Notes: generated from the sequence alone by a model not told the origin. Shown: positions 32,738-46,381, counted from the first letter of the stretch. The stretch is 64,000 nt of DNA from Sesamum alatum (GCA_034509735.1 JACGWO010000003.1:10478001-10542000), one strand, 5' to 3'. Numbers and translations: made by a program.

Positions 32738-35700
32738 TTAAAGCCAATTGCCCATATGCCTAATCCCCATCTTCTCAAGATGTTGCGTATGAGCGATCTG
32801 CGACATAGGCTTTGTCAGCGGGTCTGCTGTGTTGTCTGCTGAGTTGACTCGGTCCATCCGGACGTCACCTCTTCCTACCATTTCTCTAAGAAGATGGTAG
32901 CGTCTAAGAATGTGTTTGGAACGGAGATGAGATCTCGGTTCCTTTGCTTGCGCTATTGCTCCGTTGTTATCACAGAAGATGACAACGGGCTTGGCGATAC
33001 TAGGCACCACACCCAACTCTTGGATGTAGTTTCTCATCCAAACCGCTTCCTTAGCAGCTTCTGAAGCTGCTACGTATTCAGCCTCTGTGGTGGAGTCAGC
33101 AATGGTTGCTTGCTTGGAACTTTTCCAAGCTACTACTCCTCCATTGAGTTTGAATACATACCCCGATTGAGACTTGGCATCATCGTCATCAGACTGGAAG
33201 CTAGCGTCGCTAAAGCCTTCCAGAATTAGTTCTCCATTGCCTTAGTCCTCCTTAGGTACTTAAGGATGCCCTTAACAGCATTCCAATGTGCCTCTCCTGC
33301 GCAGGACTGATATCTGCTTGTTACGCTCAAAGCGTATGCAATGTCAGGCCTAGTGCAATGGACCGCATATTGGATGCTACCTACGGCAGAAGCATAGGGG
33401 ATGACTTTCATCCTTTCAAGTTCCTCATCAGTCTGTGGGGACTGTTTCTTGGACAACTTGATCCCATGCCTCATGGGAAGGAATCCTCATTTGGAGTTGT
33501 CCATTCGATATCTCTATAAGACTTTCTCCATATACGAGTTTTGGGTGAGTCCTAACATCCTTTTAGATCTGTCCCTGACAATCTGGATGCCTAGGATGTA
33601 GGAGGCTTCACCCAAGTCCTTCATGAAAAACTGGGTTGACAACCATGCTTTTTGTGTTTCCTAACATTCTAACGTCATTGCCAATGAGCAGAATGCCATC
33701 CACATAAAGCACTAGGAACACAATTGAGCTCGCACTGACCTTCTTGTATACACAAGGGTCGGATTCATTTTTGATGAAGTCATAACCCCGTATTACTTCA
33801 TCAAAGCGAATGTTCCAACTTCGGGAGGCTTGTTTGAGGCCATAGATGGACTTCTAAAGACGACAGACTTTCTGTTCTTCTCCAGTGACCGTGAAACCCT
33901 GCAGCTGATCCATATAGATCTCTTCTTCAACGAAACCGTTGAGGAAGGCCGTTTTCCTGTCCATCTGCCATATCTCATAGTCATACCATGCTGCTATGGC
34001 GAGCAGAATCCGAATGGATTTAGCCATGGCTACTGGCGAGTAGGTATCCTCAAAATCGACCCCGGGTCGTTGAGTGTATCCCTTAGCTACAAGCCTAACC
34101 TTAAAGGTTGTGACTTCTCCATCAACGCCAAGTTTGCGCTTGTAGACCCACTTACAGCCGACTGGCTTAACACCTTTCGGTGGATCTACAAGACTCCATA
34201 CTTGGTTCTCGCTCATGGAGTCCATTTCGGCTTTCATGGCCTCAAGCCATTTCCCGGAGTCGATGTCAGACATCGCTTCTCCATACGTCTTAGGATCGTT
34301 ATCCAAAAGATCGGTCGCACCTAGAAAGCCATATCTCACTGGAGGTTTGGACTCTCTAGTGGACCTACGGAGAACGGGAACGTCAGTGGTGACTGTGGGC
34401 GCTGACTGTATCGGAGCTGGCGGTTCAAGAACCGGGACTGGCTGTTCCTGAGGCTGTCCTTCATGCCTAGCATGTTGGACTTCTCGAGGTTGGTCAGCCC
34501 TTCGGCTGTTAATCCTGAATCCTCTAAGTGAGGGTTCCGCGGCCTCCTCTGATGGCTGGATTCCATCACTTGATTCCTTAAGGATCAACTCATCAGGTTG
34601 GATATCCTTCGGGAAACCTTGCTCCAAGAATACTGCATTTCTTGAAACAAACACCTTTTGTTCCAAGGGGTCATAAAAGTAATAACCCGCAGTTTCTTTA
34701 GGGTATCCAACGAACCTGCATAAGCTAGACCTAGATTCTAACTTATCTCCCACTAACCTCTTGACGTATGCGGGGCTAACCCACACTTTCAAGTAGTTGT
34801 AGGATGCAGGCTTGCCGTGCCATATCTCATATGGCGTTTGGGTCAACGTATTAGTAGGCGCTAAATTCAACAATTTGGCCGCCGTTTCTAGTGCATAGCC
34901 CCAGAACGATAAGGGCAATTTGGTAAAACTCATCATGGACCGAACCATGTCCAACAGGGTTCGATTCCTCCTTTCAGAGACACCATTTAACTGTGGTGTT
35001 CCTGGAGGTGTCCATTCTGATATTATACCATGTTCTTTTAGATAATCTAGGAACTCCGTACTAAGGTACTCACCGCCTCGGTCCGACCAAAGGACTTTAA
35101 TTTTGCAGTTGGTTTGGTTCTCCACTTCAAGTCTGAATTCTTTAAACCTCTCAAGAGCTTCAGACTTGTACCTCATCAGGTAAACATAATCATACCGTAA
35201 TGATCATCGGTAAAGGTTATGAAGTAGGAAAACCCACCTCGGGCCTGCGTCCTTAGTGGCCCACATACGTCTGTATGGACCAAGTCCAACAGACCTGTGG
35301 CAAGCCTGCTTTGTCTTACAAAGGGCTTCTTGGTCATTTTCCCTCTTAGACAGGACTCACAAGTTGGTAGATCGCTCAAGTCCCCAACCTCTATGTTCTT
35401 TGAGTCTACCAACCTTTTCATCCTATCTTGGGATATGTGACCTAACCTAGCGTGCCACAGATGTGCGTTCCCGTTATTATCTAATTTTCGTTTGTGTTGT
35501 GCATTGAGGACGAAATTCGTTTGTTGCAAGATATAGAGTCCGTTATGCAATGTACCAAGTAGATGAGCAATTCCACACCTCATCAAATAAAAACAATTTT
35601 TATTGATTCTAAACTCATAACCATTATTGTCCAACAATGGAATGAAAATGATGTTTTTAATCGTACTGGGTACAAAATAAACTTTCTCTAAATCTATGCT

Positions 35701-35988
35701 AATACTATCACTAATCACTAGAGTGGCGGATCCTACTGCTTCTGCCGAGATGGCCTTGCCATTCCCAAGCTTCAGGATCATGTCCCCGCTACCCAGTTTT
35801 CTGCTTCTTTTCAACACCTGCAAGTCATTGCAAATGTGAGTTCCACAGCCGGTATCTAATACCCAAGAGGCAGAACTAGTGACCATATTAACCTCAATCA
35901 CATATATACCTTGGTTCGAGAAGAGTTTGGGGCACTCTCTCTTCCAATGCCCTTTCTCACGGCAGTTGATACATATGTCATATGCCTT
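32738..35988 (-). pseudogene. gag-pol: D gag-pol pseudogene, N-terminus missing
   Basis: From the Gag zinc knuckle (about 35988) through protease (LDTGCGTH), integrase, RT and RNase H to the stop at 32738. The longest open part is 35176-33854 (integrase core to RT). A frameshift lies near 35190, a stop near 33840, a deletion near 33240 in RNase H, and the RT motif reads YVDG instead of YVDD (about 33692-33706), removing a catalytic aspartate. A reversed PPT lies at about 32722-32731. Confidence 0.9.
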
Positions 35989-38098
35989 GAGATTGCGCGA
36001 ATGCGGAAGCGCGATATAAAATAACGTACAAAAATTAAAACATGCTTTAAATAATTAAAGAACACACTCAAGGGGGTACCCTTGAGATTCCCGGGCGTTT
36101 GGTGTATCTCATGATCATAAAACATCTAAAGAAATCATGGAGGCCATAGAGTTAAAAATAAAAGGAAGCGAAAACATAAACCGAGACCTACCCGTTGTCG
36201 TTTTCGTCTTCAACGGCTACACGCGTTGTTCCCCGTTTTGCACTGAGATCTCGTTCTTGAGACCCTCCAAATCGTGACACATGATCCACCCATGTATCTT
36301 GTACGCCGTGCTAGCAACGAATAAGTATTTATATTGGAGTGGATGAATCAACGACATGTTATCAATTAACGGTATTGATTCATCAATGTTCTAGTGTTCC
36401 AAGAACAAAAGAACAAGAAAAATAATTTCTTGTAGAGAGAGAGGGGCGGACGAGAGGTAAGGAGGGGAGAGACGAGTGTGTGTTGTGTATGTGTTGGAAT
36501 TTTCATCATCCTTCAATTGTTGGAGGCTAGAGGTTTATATAGAGGAGGAGTTTAATCCTCTTTAAACTCCAACTCTAAGAACTCTAATTTGACTAGGATT
36601 TGACCTAGTCAAAGTCCTAGTCAAACCAGTGTTTGACCTAGTCAAATCAATCCTAGCCTTCCATCTCCCCTTTCCATCTCAACTGTTGATTTTAATTTAA
36701 TGGAATATTTAAATTCCATTAAATATTCCAAAAGGCCAAATAAATATAATAAATAAATATTAATATTTATTCTAGGCCCATTAAATCAATCCCTTTAATA
36801 AATCCAATTTATTAATTTAATTCCCTTTATCAAATAGAAGGAATTAATTTCTCCAAGAAAATATAGGACCCGATTAAATCAAATTTAATCATTCCTTTAC
36901 TCCAATATTTAATTCCAAATTAAATACTTAAGTGTGTGTGGATAGTGTGTGACTCTTTAGGTTCACCATTCAGCTAGACTTGGTCGGATTCCTAGAATCC
37001 GCCTGTTACCATGGGTGGCCATCTAGCAACGGTCCATGGCACTAGAGACTAGGTGAAATAATCGGGGATGAACATTTAGGCTCTAACAATACACTTGTCC
37101 TTCTGTCTTCGGTCTCATCACTTAGAGTCTAGGGCACGGAAAAAGCAGGTACCCATTTTGGCCCTAAGTGTCGGTCTGTCCTTACTAAACGCCGCAAGGG
37201 AAACCTTCCCTTCTGTTCAGTTACTGTGGCCACAGATTTCAGGGACAAGACACAGAGCATTCATGAGACTCAACTGTCAATACCTTTTGACAGGAGACAG
37301 ATCCTTTCTTGGAAACTACTGTCACTCTGTACACCTGAGCTGCACTAGACATGGCTTGTGACTACTCAAGAGTATTTTGGCAATCTCTCACCATATCTAA
37401 GATACAGACCTGATGCACAGGTAAACTCAGCAGTTCCTCAAGTCAAAGGACTTGGCCTGTACCGTTGGAACCGGGAATACACGTCATACCTTGCTGACCA
37501 TACTCAAGGTCCTCCGTAAGACGGTTCCCGCGAGTCTCTCACCATATCTAAGATACAGACCTGATGCACAGGTAAACTCAGCAGTTCCTCAAGTCAAAGG
37601 ACTTGGCCTGTACCGTTGGAACCGGGAATACACGTCATACCTTGCTGACCATACTCAAGGTCCTCCATAAGACGGTTGCCGCGAGTCACCTCAGTCAGCT
37701 GCTTCCTAGCATGCAGACCCACTAACACTGCTTAGACGACCTTCGTCACCCATCGATGAAATACGACAGCAGATGCTTAGTACAAGTCTCAAAGGGAATC
37801 CCAGTACCCATTTTCGGGATTCCTTGACTTGGAGATTTCCGGACTGATTCGGTAAGACTGATTTCATGGACCTACCTCCAAGCGTAGTCCCAGTCCCCGA
37901 AATCGATTCTCAGTCCGTGGGCTTTGTTTGCTTTGTGAACAGAAATGTGAATGCAGATATAAGTGAACGTAAACATAGTATTGCCATATGAATTTTCACT
38001 TCTTTATTCATAAATATTTTTATCAAATACCAAAAATTGTCTATACATAGGTTACATATTCCTGCCAAAATTGGCTTACATGGTCACCTATTCTAACA
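35989..38098 (-). repeat. D 5' LTR with 151-bp duplication
   Basis: Lacks about 30 bp of its normal 3' end and joins the Gag zinc-knuckle region directly near 35989. The start (reversed CTATTCTAACA) is intact at 38098. Includes TTGAC/GTCAA pairs near 36590-36645. Confidence 0.9.
37384..37685. repeat. 151-bp tandem duplication in the D 5' LTR
   Basis: Copies 37384-37534 and 37535-37685 differ at about two positions. Absent from the other LTRs in the window. Confidence 0.93.
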
Positions 38099-39042
38099 AG
38101 TTCCCCATGGAGAGCCCAGAAAGGAGGATCCAAGGCGTTTCCATGAAGATGAAAGAGAAAAAGAGATCAAGGCCCATCAGAATGATGATTGGGTTACTAT
38201 TAATGTAATGGTGTAGGACCAACCCTAAATTGACCATAGATCCATTGCAGGCTCAGTGGGTCGCATAGGATTTGGGCTCGTGATCATCCAACAAGGGCGT
38301 GCTAGGCTTTAATTTTGCATGTGGCTGTTATTGTGGATGAATGGTTTTTTATTTATCATATAACTGCCATGGGATGCAATTTATTTATTTACGCATTATG
38401 GATGAATGTGTTAATATTTATTTATGAGATCTCGGTCATTTACTACTCTCACATTGGTTGGACCAATGTCCAAATATTAGACCCTAAACAAAATGGACAT
38501 GGACTTTAGGAGTTTGTCCATGCCTTCCAGTCCATGGCATAGTGAAGAAGCTGATTTAGGTCGATAGCGTGGTCTCACGAGTCGTGGCACGTCTATCGTA
38601 CTTAAAATAAGCTGCACTATGTCATGAACGAAAAGTAGACCACTGTTACCTGTCTCACGAGTCGTGGAGGTAGCAGTGGGTCTATGGCTCGGTTGATTGG
38701 GTCGGGTCTAACGCCCGATTAGCATGATTCGTTTGGAGTCCTCGGGATGTGTGAAAGGGTGAGGCACTAATCTTGGGAATCTCGTGGAACGAGAATGGTA
38801 TGGCATACCTCCCACAGAATTTTTCCCATGCGAATCATAAAAGCGGGGTATGGGAAAATTCACTGTGGATCCCAAGCCTACTAGGAAAGGGTATCCCGAA
38901 AACAATGTTTGAGAGTACCGTGTTTTCGTATAAATAGTGGGAGCATTAAATGACTAAAGACCAAGCATTTAATTATTTATCAAACCTCCGTCTTTTAAAT
39001 TTTGCTGATCGCGAACTCTGTTTTTTAAATGTAGATTTAAAA
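38099..39042 (+). other. C leader, right part
   Basis: Resumes after D with AGTTC and runs to gag. Holds the paired hairpins, the third hairpin (38780-38794) and the TATA-like motif (38939-38946). No gene. Confidence 0.85.
38562..38678 (+). promoter_or_regulatory. Paired leader hairpins, element C
   Basis: Hairpin 1: CGATAGCGTG (38562-38571) with CACGTCTATCG (38588-38598), ten pairs and one bulge. Hairpin 2: CACTGTTACCT (38641-38651) with AGGTAGCAGTG (38668-38678), eleven pairs with one G-U. Both loops are GTCTCACGAGTCGTGG. This is the best-formed pair in the window. Confidence 0.7.
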
Positions 39043-42000
39043 ATGTCTAAGAACCCTTTATCAACCATTCTTGAGACCAACAAATTCAATGGAACCAATT
39101 ACAACGACTGACTGCGCAATCTCAGGATCCACGTCAGAAGAACGTGAGACGTTCGAGACTTGGCATAAGTATAACCGGAAAGTCCGAAGCGTCATACTTG
39201 CTTCGATGACGAATGAGATCCAGAAGCAATATGAAAGGCTAGACGATGTCCGTTCCATTATGGCTCGCCTTAAGGATTGCTATGCGATCCCGGACCGGCA
39301 TACTAGGTATGTCGCGACTAAGGCGTTCTTTAGAACCAAAATGACAGAAGAATCCTCTGTACAAGAGCAGGGGGTTAAAATGCTTATCCTGGTGGAAAAG
39401 CTCGAGGACCTAAAGGCAGGCCTCGATAATGAAACGTACATAGATGTGATCCTTCAGTCTCTCCCACCCTCCTTCGACCAATTTATTGTTAACTATAAAC
39501 GCACTTGAGAAGGGCATTCATGAGTTGATCAATATGTTGGTGCAATACGAGGCAACGACCAAAAAGTCCACGCCTTCAGTATTGTTTGGAGATGCTTCAA
39601 CTTCTAAAACGAAAGGCAAGGGTGCCGGACGTTGGAAAAAGGAAGAAGGGGAAGGGAAAAGCCGTCAAAGCAGCTACGAACACTAAGAGTGTTCCCATTG
39701 CCAAAGAGGGAAAAGGCAAAGGAAAGGGAAAGGTTGTCTCCAAGCAACAGTCGAGGGCATATGACATATGTATCAATTGCCGTGAGAAAAAGGGCATTGG
39801 AAAAGGGAGTGCCCCAAACTCCTCTCGAACCAAGGTATATTTGTGATTGAGGTTAATATGGTTACTAATTCTGCCTCTTGGGTATTAGATACCGGCTGTG
39901 GAGCTCACATTTGCAATGATTTGCAGGTGCTGAAAAGAAGCAGAAAACTAGGTAGCAGGGATATGATCCTGAAGCTTGGGAATGGCAAGGCCATCTCGGC
40001 AGAAGCAGTAGGATCCGCCACTCTAGTAGTTAGTGATAATATTAGTATAGAATTAGAGCAAGTTTATTATGTACCTAGTATGATTAAAAACATCATTTCC
40101 GTTCCATTGTTAGACAATAGTGGTTATGAGTTTATGATCAATAAAAATTGCTTTTATTTGATGAGATGTGGAATTGCTCATCTACTTGGTACACTTAATA
40201 ATGGGCTCTATATCTTGCAACAAATGAATTTCGTTCTTAACGCTTAACACAAACGTAAAATAGATAATAACGGGAACGCACGACTGTGGCACGCTAGGCT
40301 AGGTCACATATCCCAAGACAGGATGAAAAGATTGGTAGACTCAAAGAACCTAGAGGTAGGGGACGTGAGTGAGCTACTAACTTGTGAATCCTGTCTAAGA
40401 GGGAAAATAACCAACAAGCCCTTTGTAGGACAAAGTAGGCTTGCCATAGGACTGTTGGACTTGGTCCATACAGATGTATGTGGACCACTAAGGACGCAGG
40501 CCCGAGGTGGGTTCTCCTACTTCATGACCTTCACCGATTATCATTCACGGTATGGTTATGTTTACCTAATGAGGTACAAGTCTGAAGCTCTTGGGAGGTT
40601 TAAAGAATTCAGACTTGAAGTGGAGAACCAAACCAACTGCAAAATTAAAGTCGTACGGTCAGACCGAGGTGGAGAACACATTAGTACCGAGTTCCTTAAT
40701 TATCTAAAAGAAAATGGTATAATATCTGAATGGACACCTCCCGGGACACCACAATTGAATGGTGTCTCTGAAAGGAGGAATCGAACCCTGTTGGACATGG
40801 TTCGATCCATGATGAGTTTTACCAAATTGCCCTTGTCCTTTTGGGGCTACGCATTAGAAATGGCAGCCAAGTTGTTCAATTTGGCGCCAACCAGTGTATT
40901 GACCCAAACGCCATATGAAATATGGCACGGCAAGCCTGCGTCCTACAACTACTTGAAAGTGTGGGGTAGCCCCGCATACGTCAAGAGGTTAGTGGGAGAT
41001 AAGCTAGAATCTAGGTCTAGCTTATGCAGGTTCGTTGGAAACCCTAAAGAAACTACAGGTTATTACTTTTATGATCCCTTGGAACAAAAGGTATTTGTTT
41101 CAAAGAACGCAGTGTTCTTGGAACAAGGCTTTCCAGAGGATATCCAACCTGATGAACTGATCCTTGAAGAATCAAGTGATGGAAACCAATCATCAGAGGT
41201 AGCCGCGGATTCCTCACTTAGAGGATTCAAGATAGATACCCAAAGGGCTGATCGACCTCGAGAAGTCCAGCATGCTAGGCATGAGGGACAACCTTGGGAA
41301 GAGCCAGCCCCGGTACCTGAACCGCCAGCTCCAGTACAGTCAGCGCCCACAGTCACCACTGACATTCCTGTTCTCCGTAGGTCAACTAGAGAGTCCAGAC
41401 CTCCAGTGAGATATGGCTTTCTAAATACGACCGGTCTACTGGATAACGATCCTAAGACATACGGAGAAACGATGTCTGACATCAACTCCGGGAAATGGCT
41501 TGAGGCCATGAAAACCGAAATGGACGCCATGAGCGAGAACCAAGTCTGGAGACTTGTAGACCCACCGACAGGTGTTAAGCCAGTTGGCTGTAAGTGGGTC
41601 TACAAGCGCAAACTTGGCGTTGATGGAGAAGTCACAACTTTTAAGGCTAGGCTAGTAGCTAAAGGGTACACTCAACGACCCGGGGTCGATTTTAAGGACA
41701 CTTACTCGTCGGTAGCCATGGCTAAATCCATTCGGATCCTGCTCGCCATAGCAGCATGGTATGACTATGAGATATGGCAGATGGACGTGAAAACGGCCTT
41801 CCTTAATGATTTCGTTGAGGAAGAGATCTACATGGATCAGCCGGAGGGTTTCACGGTCACTGGAGAAGAACAGAAGGTCTGTCGTCTCCAGAAGTCCATC
41901 TATGGCCTCAAACAAGCATCCCGAAGCTGGAACATTCGCTTTGATGAAGTAATACAGGGTTATGACTTCATAAAAAATGAATCCGACCCTTGTGTATACA

Positions 42001-43025
42001 AGAAAGTCAGTGGGAGCTCTATAGTGTTCCTAGTGCTTTAGGTGGATGACATTCTACTCATAGGCAATGATGTTAGAATGTTAGGTGACACAAAAGCATG
42101 GTTATCAACCCAGTTTTCCATGAAGGATTTGGGTGAAGCCTCCTACATCCTAGGCATCCAGATTGTCAGGGACAAACCTAAAGGGATGTTAGGGCTTACC
42201 CAAAACTCGTATGTGGAGAAAGTCCTAAAGAGATATCGGATGGACAACTCCAAACGAGGATTCCTTCCCATGAGGCATGGGATCAAGTTATCCAAGAAAC
42301 AGTCCCCGCAGATTGATGAGGAACTTGAAAGGATGAAAGTCATCCCCTATGCTTCTGCCGTAGGTAGCATCCAATATGCGGTCCACTGCACCAGGCCTGA
42401 CATTGCTTACGCTTTGAGCGTAACAAGCAGATTTCAGTCTTGTGACAGAGAGGCACATTGGAATGCTATTAAGGGCATCCTTAAGTACTTGAGGAGGACT
42501 AAGGAAATGTTCTTAGTCTATGGCAATGGAGAACTGATCTTGGAAGGCTTTAGCGACGCTAGCTTCCAGTCTGATAGTGATGATGCCAAGTCTCAATCGG
42601 GTTATGTATTCAGGCTCAATGGAGGAGTAGTGGCTTGAAAAAGTTCCAAGCAAGCAACCACTGCTGATTCCACCACTGAGGCCGAATACATAGCAGCTTC
42701 AGAAGCTGCCAAGGAAGCGGTCTGGATGAGAAACTACATCCAAGAGTTGGGTGTGGTTCGTAGCATTGCTGAGCCCGTTGTCATCTTTTGTGATAACAAT
42801 GGTGCAATAGCGCAAGCAAAGGAACCGAGATCTCATCACCATTCCAAATACATTCTTAGACGCTACCATCTTCTAAGAGAAATGGTAGGAAGAGGTGACG
42901 TTCGGATGGACTGAGTCAACTCAGCAGACAACACCGCAGATTCGCTGACAAAGCCTATGTCGCAGAGCGCTCATACGCAACATCTTGAGAAGATGGGGAT
43001 TAGACATATGGGCGATTGGCTTTAA
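39043..43025 (+). pseudogene. gag-pol: C gag-pol pseudogene
   Basis: ATG 39043 (MSKNPLST). A TGA replaces the tryptophan of NDW at about 39110, followed by a 68-bp deletion between two AGGAT copies relative to A. Further shifts near 39498, 39640 and in the zinc knuckle (about 39788), where an extra base destroys the CCHC. Protease LDTGCGAH is intact. TAA at about 40245; then a 572-codon frame (40323-42041) covering integrase and RT up to a TAG that replaces the tyrosine of YVDD. RNase H has TGA at about 42637 and 42912. Many stops are C-to-T or G-to-A changes, as expected from deamination of methylated, silenced DNA. Confidence 0.92.
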
Positions 43026-43574
43026 AGGTCAAGTGGGAGATTGTTAGAATAGGTGAACATGTAGCTAATCTTGGTAGGCAAAATGTAACCTATGTCTAGA
43101 CAATTTCAGGGATTTGATAAATCATTAATGAATAAGAAGTGATATTCATTTGGCATTACTTTGTTTGTGTTCACTTTATCTACTTTATACTTATCTGTTC
43201 ACTACGCAAACAAAGCCCACGGACTGAAAACGTATTTAGGGGACTGGGACTACGCTTGGAGGTAGGTCCATGAAATCAGTCTTGCCGAATCAGTCCGGAA
43301 ATCTCCAAGTCAAGGAATCTCGAAAATGGGTACTGAGATTCCCTTTGAGACTTGCACTAAGCATCTGCTGTCGTATTTCATCGATGGGTGACGAAGGTTG
43401 TCTAAGCAATGTTAGTGGGTTAGCCTGCTGGGGAGCGGTTGACTGAGGTGACTCGCGGGAACTGTCTTACGAAGGACCTTGAGTAGGGTTGGCTAGGTAT
43501 AACGTGTGTTCCCGGTTCCAACAGTACAGGCCAAGTCCTTTGACTTGAGGAACTGCTGAGTTTACCTGTGTATC

Positions 43575-45532
43575 TGAAAGATTGTGGATCGTCCTGGGAA
43601 ATAGCGCGAATGCGGAAGTGCGGTATAAATTTAAATAAATGGAATTTAAACATGCTTTTACGAAAAAATAAAGAACACGTTCAAGGGGTGTGCCCTTGAA
43701 GTTCCCGGGTGTTTGGTGTATCTCATGAATTAAAAGCATACAAGAATCATGGAGGCCATAGGGTTTAAAATAAAGAGAGGGACGAAAAATAAATCGGAAC
43801 CTACCGATTGTCGTTTTCGTCTTCTAACCGGTACACGCGTTGTTCCCCGATTTGCACCAAATCTCGTATGTGAGATTCTCCAAATTATGACACGCAATCC
43901 ACCCACGTATCTTGTACGTCGTGCTAGCGAACGAACAAATATTTTGGAGAGGATGGATCAATCACATGTTATTAGGTTAACGGGATTAAACCTCCTATGT
44001 TCAATTGTTCCAAGAACAAAAGAACAAGAAACGAAACTTGGAGAGTGAGAGAGAGAGAGGCGGACGAGATTAGAGGGAGAGAGAGAGAGCACACGAGTTG
44101 TAGTGTGTGTGTGTGTGTGTTGGAGATTCATCATCTTTTTTATGGTGAGAGGCTAGGACTATTTATAGAGGAGGAGTTTAATCCTTTTCAAACTCCAACT
44201 CTAGAACACTAATTTGACTAGGATTTTGACCTAGTCAAAGTCCTAGTCAAAGTAGTAATTTGACCTAGTCAAATTAATCCTAGCCATCCATCTCTCCTTT
44301 TAATCTCAATCATTAATTTAATTTAATGGAATATTTAAAACCTATTTAAATATTCCAAAGGGAAATAAATAAATATAAATATTTATTCTAGTCCCATTAA
44401 ATTAATTCTCTAATAAATCTAATTTATTAGATTAATTCATTTTATCTAATAAAAGGAATTAATTCTCTCCAAGAAAATTAAGGACCCGATTAAATCAAAT
44501 TTAATCATTCCATTTCTCCAATTTTTAATTCTAAATTAAATACTTAATGTGTGTGTGGATTGTGTGTGACTCTTTAGGTTCACCTTTTAGCTAAAACTTG
44601 GTCGGATTCCTAGAATCCGCCCGTTACCATGGGTGGTCATCTAGCAACGGTCCATGGCACTAGAGACTAGGTGAATATTTGAGGATGAACATTTAGGCTC
44701 TAACAGTATACTTGTCCTTCCGTCTTCGGTCTCACCACTTAGGGTCTAGGGCACGGAAAATGCAGGTACCCATTTTGGACCTAAGTGTCGGTCTGTCCTT
44801 ACCAAACGCCGCAAGGGAAACCTTCCCTTCTGTTCAGTTACGTGGCCACAGATTTTAGGGACAGGATACAGAGCATATGTGAGACTCAACTGTCAATGCC
44901 TTTTGACAGGAGACAGATCCTTTCTTGGAAACTACTGTCACTCTGTACACCGGAGTTGCACTAGACATGGCTTATGACTACTCAAGTGTTTCTTGGCAAT
45001 CTCTCACCATATCTAAGATACAGCCCTGATATACAGGTAAACTCAGCAGTTCCTCAAGTCAAAGGACTCAATCTGTATTGTTGGAACCGGGAACACACGT
45101 CATACCTAGCCGACCCTACTCAAGCTCCTCCGTCAGCTGCTACCTAGCAGGCTAACCCACTAACACTGCTTAGACGACCTTCGTCACCCGTCGATGAAAT
45201 ACGACAGCAGATGCTTAGTGCAAGTCTCAAGGGGAATCTCGGTACCCATTTTTGAGATTCCTTGACTTGCAGATTTCCGGACTGATTCGGCGGGACTGAT
45301 TTCATGGACCTACCTCCAAGCGTAGTCCTAGTCCCCAAAATACGTTTTTAGTTCGTGGGCTTTGTTTGCGTAGTGAACAGATATGTAATGCAGATAAAGT
45401 GAACACAAACAAAGTAATGCCAAATGAATTTCACTTCTTTATTCATTAATAATTTATCGAAACCCTGAAATTGTCTAGACATAGGTTACATTTTGTCTGC
45501 CAAGATTGGCTGCATGATCACCTATTCTAACA
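43575..45532 (-). mobile_element. Solo LTR inserted in the 3' LTR of C (1958 bp)
   Basis: Reverse LTR from TGAAAG to CTAACA with no internal region, flanked by GTATC at 43570-43574 and 45533-45537. Has reversed TTGAC/GTCAA pairs (about 44216-44273), TATA (about 44158) and a TG run. Solo LTRs arise by recombination between the two LTRs of a full element. It fixes the LTR ends for the whole family. Confidence 0.95.
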
Positions 45533-46300
45533 GTATCAGGGATGTACCTTAGATATGGTGAGAGATTGCCAAGATGCACTTGAGTAGTCATAAGCCATGT
45601 CTAGTGCAGCTCCGGTGCACAGAGTGACAGTAGTTTCTAAGAAAGGATCTATCTCCTGTCAAAAGGTATTGACAGTTGAGTCTCACATATGCTCTGTGTC
45701 TTGTCCCTAAAAATCTGTGGCCATAGTAACTGAACAAAAGGGAAGGTTTCCCTTGCGGCGTTTAGTAAACGACAGACCGACACTTAGGTCCAAAATGGAT
45801 ACCTGCATTTTCCGTGCCCTAGACCCTAAGTGGTGAGACCGTAGACAGAAGGACAAGTGTACTGGTAGAGCCTAAATGCTCATCCCCTTAAATTCACCTA
45901 GTCTCTAGTGCCATGGACCGTTGCTAGATGGCCACCCATGGTGACGTGCGGATTCTAGGAATCCGACCAAGTCTAGTTGAAAGGTGAACCTAAAGAGTCA
46001 CACACAATCTGCACGCATTAAATATTTAATTTAGAATTAAATATTTGGAGACATGGAATGATTAAATTGGATGTAATCGGGTCCTTTATTTTCTTGGAAG
46101 GAATTAATTCCTTTTCTTGGATAAAAGGGATTTATTTAATAAATTAGATTTATTATAAAATTAATTTAATGGGCCTAGAATAAATATTTATATTTATTAT
46201 ATTTATTTATTGTCCTTGGAATATTTAAATAAGTTTTAAATATTCCATTAAATTAAATTAATGGTTGAGATTGAAAGAGAGATGGATGGCTAGGATTAAT

Positions 46301-46381
46301 TTGACTAGGTCAAATTACTACTTTGACTAGGACTTTGACTAGGTCAAATTACTACTTTGACTAGGACTTTGACTAGGTCAA
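46301..46381 (+). promoter_or_regulatory. Duplicated W-box-like block in the C 3' LTR
   Basis: TTGACTAGGTCAA starts at 46301, 46335 and 46369, exactly 34 bp apart, with extra TTGACT motifs between. Element A has two such pairs, so one 34-bp unit was gained here or lost there. Confidence 0.75.

Larger units (their letters stand above)
31528..38098 (-). mobile_element. Element D: copia insertion in the leader of C
   Basis: Reverse element bounded by TGAAAG...CTAACA and AGTTC duplications. It has 3' LTR, PPT, pol and 5' LTR, but no PBS, leader or N-terminal Gag. These must have been lost after insertion, since an element lacking a PBS could not have been copied normally. Confidence 0.92.
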
